Of a DNA stretch of 64,000 nucleotides, positions 58,918 to 64,000 are shown one piece after another. Positions within the stretch are counted from its first letter, which is position 1. The number at the start of each line of letters is the position of its first letter. Where the stretch lies: the NCBI RefSeq assembly GCF_002750975.1, contig NZ_PEJS01000001.1:496001-560000 (forward strand), given 5' to 3'. Below the pieces are notes generated by a model. That model was not told where the DNA came from. It worked only from the letters and a program-made list of their open reading frames with translations, and did no database searches. A program made the translations under genes and the position numbers. This stretch comes from Stenotrophomonas indicatrix. GTDB taxonomy: Bacteria; Pseudomonadota; Gammaproteobacteria; Xanthomonadales; Xanthomonadaceae.

Positions 58918-59955
58918 GTGGATACGCCCCTGAAACAGCGTCTGATTGGTGCCATCGTCCTGGTGGCCTTGGCCGTCATTTTCCTGCCGATGCTCGTCAA
59001 GGGCCCGGCCCCGGACAGCGGTGTCGCTTCTGTGCCGATCGCCGCGCCCGATGCGCCGGCCGATGGCCAGTTTGAAACCCGTGAACTGCCGCTGGTCGCA
59101 CCGGCCGGCGGCGCCACCGGGTTGCAGAGTGGCCAGGCCCGTCCCGTCGAGGAGGCCGCCGCCCCGGCGACACCGCCGACCGTGGACACCTCGCCAGCCG
59201 TCGCCGCCGGTAACTACGCGGTGACCTTCGGCGCCTACGGCAGCCAGGCCGACGCCGATGCGGTGATCGCCTACCTCAAGCGTTCGCAGCTTCCGGGCTT
59301 CATCGAGACCGCATCGATCAACGGTCGCCCGGCCTGGCGCGTTCGCGTTGGGCCGTATGCCGACCGTGTCCAGGCCGAAGCGGCCCGGCTGCAGGCGGTA
59401 AAGGTGCGTGCCGACGTGAAGGCAGAAGTCATCACGCTCGATGCGAAGCCCTCGACCAGCGCACCGGTGGCAAGCACACCGACGCCCGCGCCGAGCGTCA
59501 GTACTCCCGTCGCGGCGGCCACGCCGTCGGCGACCGGCAACCCGGTGCGCAGTGAAAGCCTGCCGCCGAGTACGCCAACCGCAGCAGCGCCGCCGGCCGC
59601 CAAGCCGGAGCCGGCCAAGCCGGTGGCCAAGCCGGAACCGAAGCCCGAGCCCAAGCCGGAAGCGACCGCCAGCAAGCCGGCCACGCCGCCGACCACGCCG
59701 GCCGCACCGGCCGCCAGCGGAGTGGGTTTTGCCGTACAGCTCGGCGCATTTGGCCAGGCCAACGATGCCAACGCCCTGCGCGACAAGGTGCGCGCGGCAG
59801 GCTTCAGCGCCTTCGTCGAGCAGGTGCGTACCGAAAAGGGCAGCCTGCATCGCGTCCGTGTCGGGCCGGTCGCCAACCGCGCCGATGCTGAACAGTTGAA
59901 GGCGCAGGTCGCCGCCAAGGTCGGCGTGGCCGGCATGGTGCGACCGCACCCATGA
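58918..59955 (+). CDS. dedD: SPOR domain protein, DedD-like, with two SPOR domains
   Basis: The 345-residue protein has a short cytoplasmic start, one transmembrane helix (LIGAIVLVALAVIFLPMLVK, residues 9-28), a first SPOR domain at about 100-180 (NYAVTFGAYGSQADADAVIA), a long alanine/proline/lysine linker, and a second SPOR domain at about 263-345 (GFAVQLGAFGQANDANALRD). SPOR domains bind denuded peptidoglycan at septa. Position between folC and cvpA is as E. coli dedD, which has one SPOR domain. GTG start. Confidence 0.85.
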   Translation: MDTPLKQRLIGAIVLVALAVIFLPMLVKGPAPDSGVASVPIAAPDAPADGQFETRELPLVAPAGGATGLQSGQARPVEEAAAPATPPTVDTSPAVAAGNYAVTFGAYGSQADADAVIAYLKRSQLPGFIETASINGRPAWRVRVGPYADRVQAEAARLQAVKVRADVKAEVITLDAKPSTSAPVASTPTPAPSVSTPVAAATPSATGNPVRSESLPPSTPTAAAPPAAKPEPAKPVAKPEPKPEPKPEATASKPATPPTTPAAPAASGVGFAVQLGAFGQANDANALRDKVRAAGFSAFVEQVRTEKGSLHRVRVGPVANRADAEQLKAQVAAKVGVAGMVRPHP

Positions 59956-60001
59956 CCTGTACGCAGCCCCGTTGCCAGCGCCGCCGAAGGAGCGGGGCGC
60001 C

Positions 60002-60781
60002 ATGATCGACGTGGTGCTGCTGATCGTGATCGCCGCCTCCACCCTGCTTGGGTTGTTGCGCGGCTTCGTGGGCATCGTCATCGGCACCGTATCGTGGCTG
60101 GTGGCCGCCTGGGCGGCCTTCGCCTTCGGCAATGACGCCGCACGCTGGTGGGCCGCACCGGCTGCGCCCGGCGGCGAGCATTTCATCGGCGGCTACCTCA
60201 GCGTCGGCATCGGCGTGATGGTCGTGGTCGCCGTGATCGGCATGGTCATCAAGGCCATCGTCCACCGCAACATGCTGGGCAGCCTGGACCGCCTGCTGGG
60301 CGGGGTCCTCGGTGCCGTGCGTGGCGGGCTGATCGCGGCCGTGCTGCTGTTGCTGGCCGGCTTCACCCCGCTTACCGCCGAACCCTCCTGGCGCGGCTCG
60401 GCGCTGCGCCCGGTGCTGAACCCGGCCGTGGCCTGGATGAACAGCAAGCTGCCGCAGTGGCAGGTGCCGGGCACCGACCTGCTGCCCAAGGCCTTGCCGA
60501 TGGACGCGCTGTCCCCATCTGCGTTGATGGAGCTGGGCAAGAGCGCCGGCGCCGGAGTGGGCAAGCCGGGGGCGACAGGCGATAATGGCGTACTCGGTCA
60601 GATAGTGGCGGGCAGCGGATGGCTGCGGCCTGCGAAGGCGGAACAGGGCGAGGCATACGATCCGGCCGAAGTGCGCCCGGACGCCCCAGCACTACCGGGC
60701 AGCATCGAGCCGGACGACCCGGCCAATGTCGACCGCAGACGCGGCGACAACTCTGGCCAGGCACGGCCACCTTCCTTGTAA
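60002..60781 (+). CDS. cvpA: CvpA family membrane protein
   Basis: The 259-residue protein starts MIDVVLLIVIAASTLLGLLR and has four hydrophobic helices within its first 130 residues, including the GFVGIVIGTVSWLVAAW and GGVLGAVRGGLIAAVLLLLA segments of the CvpA family, followed by a hydrophilic tail rich in D, P and G. E. coli CvpA is needed for colicin V production; its normal role is unclear. It lies 30 bp upstream of purF, as in E. coli. Confidence 0.9.
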   Translation: MIDVVLLIVIAASTLLGLLRGFVGIVIGTVSWLVAAWAAFAFGNDAARWWAAPAAPGGEHFIGGYLSVGIGVMVVVAVIGMVIKAIVHRNMLGSLDRLLGGVLGAVRGGLIAAVLLLLAGFTPLTAEPSWRGSALRPVLNPAVAWMNSKLPQWQVPGTDLLPKALPMDALSPSALMELGKSAGAGVGKPGATGDNGVLGQIVAGSGWLRPAKAEQGEAYDPAEVRPDAPALPGSIEPDDPANVDRRRGDNSGQARPPSL

Positions 60782-60811
60782 CTGGGCACAGCCCAGCGGA
60801 GACCTCGCATC

Positions 60812-62278
60812 ATGTGTGGCATCGTCGGAATCGTCGGCAACCAGAACGTCGCCGGGCAGTTGTATGACGGCTTGACCGTCCTCCAGCATCGCGGCCAGGA
60901 CGCGGCGGGCATCGCCACCGTCAACGGCAGCCGCCTGCGGGTGCAGAAGGCCACCGGCCTGGTCCGCGATGTCTTCGATGCACGCACCATGTCCACCCTG
61001 GAAGGCAGCGTCGGCATCGCCCACGTGCGTTATCCGACCGCCGGTTCGGAAGGCATGGACGAGGCACAGCCGTTCTACGTCAATTCGCCGTACGGCATCG
61101 CGCTGGCCCACAACGGCAACCTGATCAACACCGAGGACCTGCGCCAGCAGGTGTTCGAGCAGGACCGCCGCAACGTCAATACCGATTCGGACAGCGAAGT
61201 GCTGTTGAACGTGTTCGCCTACGAACTGGAACAGCAGCGCCAGCTCAGCCCGGAAGCCGCCATCCGCGCGGTTGCCGGCGTGCACCGCCGCTGCAAGGGC
61301 GGCTATGCGGTGGTCAGCGTGGTGCTGGGCCTGGGCCTGGTCGCTTTCCGCGATCCGCATGGCATCCGCCCGCTGGTGCTGGGCAAGCGCAGCCATGCCG
61401 AGGGTGACGAATACATTGTTGCCTCCGAGTCGGCCGCGCTGGACGTGCTGGGCTTCCAGCGCGTGCGCGACGTGCAGCCGGGCGAAGCACTGGTGATCAC
61501 CGCGCGCGGCGAGTTGTTCTCGGAAATCTGCGCCGAGCCGGCCGAACACACCCCGTGCATCTTCGAGTACGTGTATTTCGCACGCCCCGATTCGATGATC
61601 GACAACGTGTCGGTGCACAAGGCGCGCATGCGCATGGGCATCAAGCTGGGCGAGAAGATCCTGCGCCTGCGCCCGGACCACGACATCGACACCATCATCC
61701 CGATCCCGGACACCTCGCGCGATGCCGCGCTGGAGATCTCCAACGTGCTCGGGGTGAAGTACCGCGAAGGCTTCATCAAGAACCGTTACATCGGCCGCAC
61801 GTTCATCATGCCGGGCCAGGGCGAACGGGTGAAGTCGGTGCGCCGCAAGCTCAACCCGATCCACCTGGAATTCCGCAACCGCGTGGTGCTGCTGGTGGAC
61901 GACTCGATCGTGCGCGGCACCACCAGCCAGCAGATCGTGCAGATGGCGCGTGACGCCGGCGCACGCAAGGTCTACCTGGCCAGCGCCGCTCCGCCGGTGC
62001 GTTACCCCAACATCTACGGCATCGACATGCCGGCTGCTGAAGAGCTGGTCGCGCACAACCGCAGCATCGAGGAAATCGAAGCGCACCTGGGCTGCGACTG
62101 GCTGATCTACCAGGACATCGAAGACATGGAAGCGGCGGTGAGCGAAGGCAATCCGGCGCTGCGCAACTTCGATTCCTCGTGCTTCAACGGCCATTACCCG
62201 ACGGGCATCGAGCCGGGCTACTTCGAACGCATCCAGCAGCTGCGTTCGGACGACGCCAAGCACAAGCGCCGCGCCTGA
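60812..62278 (+). CDS. purF: Amidophosphoribosyltransferase
   Basis: The 488-residue enzyme makes phosphoribosylamine from PRPP and glutamine, the first step of purine synthesis. It starts [20 protein letters not shown], so C2 becomes the N-terminal nucleophile, and has the PRPP-binding [13 protein letters not shown] with D363 and D364. It is of the E. coli type, without a propeptide. Followed after 10 bp by the ferritin-like gene. Confidence 0.96.
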   Translation: MCGIVGIVGNQNVAGQLYDGLTVLQHRGQDAAGIATVNGSRLRVQKATGLVRDVFDARTMSTLEGSVGIAHVRYPTAGSEGMDEAQPFYVNSPYGIALAHNGNLINTEDLRQQVFEQDRRNVNTDSDSEVLLNVFAYELEQQRQLSPEAAIRAVAGVHRRCKGGYAVVSVVLGLGLVAFRDPHGIRPLVLGKRSHAEGDEYIVASESAALDVLGFQRVRDVQPGEALVITARGELFSEICAEPAEHTPCIFEYVYFARPDSMIDNVSVHKARMRMGIKLGEKILRLRPDHDIDTIIPIPDTSRDAALEISNVLGVKYREGFIKNRYIGRTFIMPGQGERVKSVRRKLNPIHLEFRNRVVLLVDDSIVRGTTSQQIVQMARDAGARKVYLASAAPPVRYPNIYGIDMPAAEELVAHNRSIEEIEAHLGCDWLIYQDIEDMEAAVSEGNPALRNFDSSCFNGHYPTGIEPGYFERIQQLRSDDAKHKRRA

Positions 62279-62288
62279 GGTCCATGCG

Positions 62289-63113
62289 GTGATCGACGTG
62301 CCTGACGTCGGCGGCAATCTGCTGCGCGCCGCGCAGCAGTGCTTGGCCGAAGCCGATCCGCTGCGCAAGGTCGCACTGACCCAGGCCTACGCTGCCGCGT
62401 TCCGCGCGGGCCGCTTGAACGTACCGGCCGATGCACCGCCGGCCGATCCGATCCGCATGCCGGGCCGGCCGCCGCAGCTGGTGATGGTGCATCCGCGTGA
62501 AGTGCCCCGGCGCGGCCTGGGCGGGGTGGAAGGGCGTGCGGCGTTCATCCATGCCATCGCCCATATCGAGCTCAATGCGATCGACCTGGCCTGGGACGCG
62601 GTGTACCGCTTCCGCGGTCTTCCGGCTGCGTTCCATGCCGACTGGGTGAGCTGCGCCGACGACGAATCGCGCCACTTCATGCTGCTGCGCGAGCGTCTGC
62701 TGGCACATGGCCATGAGTACGCCGATTTCCCTGCGCACAACGGCCTGTGGGAAATGTGCGAGAAGACCGCGCACGACGGCCTGGCGCGGATGGCGCTGGT
62801 GCCGCGCGTGCTGGAAGCGCGCGGGCTGGACGTGACCCCGGGCATGATCGACAAGCTGCGCAACGTCGGCGATGGCGAAACCGCCGACGTGCTGGAGGTG
62901 ATCCTGCGCGAGGAGGTTGCACATGTTGCCGCCGGATCGCGCTGGTTCCGCTGGTACTGCGAGCGCGCCGGCGTCGAGCCACGAGCGCGTTTCAAGGAAC
63001 TGCTGGTCGAGTATGCGGGTGGCTACCTGCACGGGCCGTTCAATATCGAGGCCCGCCTGCTGGCCGGGTTCGATGCGGATGAGCTCGCCAACCTGGTCGA
63101 ACAGGCGGGTTGA
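62289..63113 (+). CDS. DUF455 family ferritin-like protein
   Basis: The 274-residue protein matches the DUF455 family with a ferritin-like diiron helix bundle. Likely ligands are H92 and E94 (AHIELNAIDLAWD), E126 and H129 (DDESRHFMLL), E158 or H162, and E208, E209 or H212 (REEVAHVAAG). It may be an oxidase or tRNA-modifying enzyme like MiaE; no substrate is known. Start GTG at 62289, 10 bp after purF. Confidence 0.82.
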   Translation: MIDVPDVGGNLLRAAQQCLAEADPLRKVALTQAYAAAFRAGRLNVPADAPPADPIRMPGRPPQLVMVHPREVPRRGLGGVEGRAAFIHAIAHIELNAIDLAWDAVYRFRGLPAAFHADWVSCADDESRHFMLLRERLLAHGHEYADFPAHNGLWEMCEKTAHDGLARMALVPRVLEARGLDVTPGMIDKLRNVGDGETADVLEVILREEVAHVAAGSRWFRWYCERAGVEPRARFKELLVEYAGGYLHGPFNIEARLLAGFDADELANLVEQAG

Positions 63114-63115
63114 AG

Positions 63116-63182
63116 GAAAAGGGGACGGAGGAAATCAAGTCGTTTGTGCCACAAACGGCGTGATTCCCTCCGTCCCCTTTTT
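63116..63182. repeat. Long palindrome between convergent genes
   Basis: AAAAGGGGACGGAGG (from 63117) is mirrored by CCTCCGTCCCCTTTT (to 63181), with a central perfect stem CGTTTGTG (63141-63148) and CACAAACG (63150-63157). The whole 67 bp is one imperfect palindrome ending in T-runs on both strands. It probably acts as bidirectional terminator and may be a repeated element. Confidence 0.75.
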
Positions 63183-63187
63183 GGTTC

Positions 63188-64000
63188 TCATGCGTTCGGC
63201 AACACCACGCGTCTGCCATCCACCGTCGGCCGGTTGATGTAGAACAGCCCCGGCCCGGGGCGATACGGCAGCTCGCTGACACCGGCGTCGGCGGTGTAGG
63301 TCAGGGCGGTATCGCCCAGCGCATCGAAATTCCAGTGTGCGGACTGCATCAGGTAACGGCGGCGCAGCAACGCTTCCTGCGTCGGGGTCAACGGCTGGCC
63401 GGCAATCAGGCGGCGCGCGATCGGCTGCAGCGCGCTGGGCAGTTCCCAACCCGCCACCTTGGCCGCGTCGGTAGTCCAGGTCACGCCGGCAGCGATGGCG
63501 TGCTGCTGCATCACCTGCAGCGCAACCAGCTGGTAGCGCCAATCGATGCGCCGGTGCAGCACCACCGCAGCGGTGACGTACAGCACCGGCGACATCAGCA
63601 CGCTGCGGCTGCCCGCGCGTCGCTGCTGCTGCCACTGGTGCCAGACATCGACCCACACTTCCTTCGGGTTCAACCCCAGCTGCTGCCGCCAGCGTTCGGC
63701 GTCGGCCTGTGCTTCAGCGTACGCGGTGGTCGCCTGCAGCAGTGCCAGGGGCGGTGTCTGGTAGTCCTCCACGCCAGGCCGGCGCAGTTGCTGCCGCCGC
63801 GGCCGGCTGAGCAGCTTGGGCCCTTCTTCCACCTGGTCGTAGCCACCACCGATGTTGGCGTGCACGCCGGGTAGTGCGATTTCGGGATGGGCTGGTGCCA
63901 CCGTGGTCAGCGCATAGTGCTGGCGATGCTCGTCGCGCGCACTGAGCTGCAGCACGGCCTCAGCGATGCCTGCGGGCAGGGCGATGCGGGGGTGTTCGTC
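63188..64000 (-). CDS. DUF2235 (Tle1-like phospholipase) domain protein, C-terminal part (5' end outside window)
   Basis: The frame runs from the TGA-side end at 63188 to the window edge without a stop, giving the last 270 residues. LPGVHANIGGGYDQVEEGPK contains the catalytic His/Gly block of the DUF2235 alpha/beta hydrolase family, to which type VI secretion effector Tle1 belongs. Neighbouring immunity, VgrG or PAAR genes would lie beyond the window, so role as an effector is not proven. Confidence 0.75.
   Translation of the reverse strand, partial: DEHPRIALPAGIAEAVLQLSARDEHRQHYALTTVAPAHPEIALPGVHANIGGGYDQVEEGPKLLSRPRRQQLRRPGVEDYQTPPLALLQATTAYAEAQADAERWRQQLGLNPKEVWVDVWHQWQQQRRAGSRSVLMSPVLYVTAAVVLHRRIDWRYQLVALQVMQQHAIAAGVTWTTDAAKVAGWELPSALQPIARRLIAGQPLTPTQEALLRRRYLMQSAHWNFDALGDTALTYTADAGVSELPYRPGPGLFYINRPTVDGRRVVLPNA

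Noticed and set aside
57043..60186. Antisense frame of about 1050 codons across the phosphatase, folC and dedD genes
   Set aside because: Shadow of three well-supported genes; no motif or start signal.

Overview
The window is about 64 kb of GC-rich gammaproteobacterial chromosome. Gene content, codon use and the many GTAG-headed palindromes (the SMAG family of REP repeats known from Stenotrophomonas maltophilia) point to the genus Stenotrophomonas, most likely the S. maltophilia complex. This assignment is an inference from sequence; no search was run. No tRNA, rRNA, CRISPR array, integrase, transposase or prophage gene was seen.

The first part (1-24.5 kb) is the conserved transcription and translation block, all on the + strand: the end of rpoB, then rpoC, the str cluster (rpsL, rpsG, fusA, tuf), the S10 cluster (rpsJ to rpsQ), the spc cluster (rplN to secY) and the alpha cluster (rpsM, rpsK, rpsD, rpoA, rplQ). 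Gene order is the E. coli order, except that rpmJ is missing between secY and rpsM. The gaps are unusual. There are good promoters before rpsL and rpsJ, an extended -10 right after secY, a roughly 330-nt structured leader before rpsM, and a series of strong GC-rich hairpins between cotranscribed genes.

From 24.5 to 48.9 kb lie mixed housekeeping and envelope genes: dsbB, a TonB-dependent receptor, a class II DAHP synthase, an MscS-type channel, an exported amidase, a DUF2127 membrane protein, typA, a cyclophilin, malate dehydrogenase, an RluA-type pseudouridine synthase, prpE, a hypothetical protein, a SUFU-domain protein, a glutathione S-transferase, a SleB-type hydrolase, fadH, a YczE-type membrane protein, a zinc-less alcohol dehydrogenase and an OmpA-family porin. 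Two gaps of about 650 bp (after the DAHP synthase and after the RluA-type gene) hold two copies of a roughly 570-bp composite palindromic element. This element is the most unusual structure in the window.

From 48.9 to 64 kb come two small envelope proteins that share a C-terminal motif and flank an RsuA-type pseudouridine synthase. They are followed by the threonine-degradation genes kbl and tdh, separated by a TorF-type porin, then an S46 dipeptidyl-peptidase. Next is a likely operon: histidine phosphatase, folC, dedD-like SPOR protein, cvpA, purF and a DUF455 ferritin-like protein. Its folC-dedD-cvpA-purF core keeps the E. coli order. The window closes inside a DUF2235 (Tle1-like) gene on the - strand.

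The annotation is mostly core genome. The novelty lies in the non-coding parts: the composite elements, the rpsM leader RNA, the S10 and rpsL leaders, and SMAG repeats that supply a stop codon or a C-terminus to neighbouring genes.
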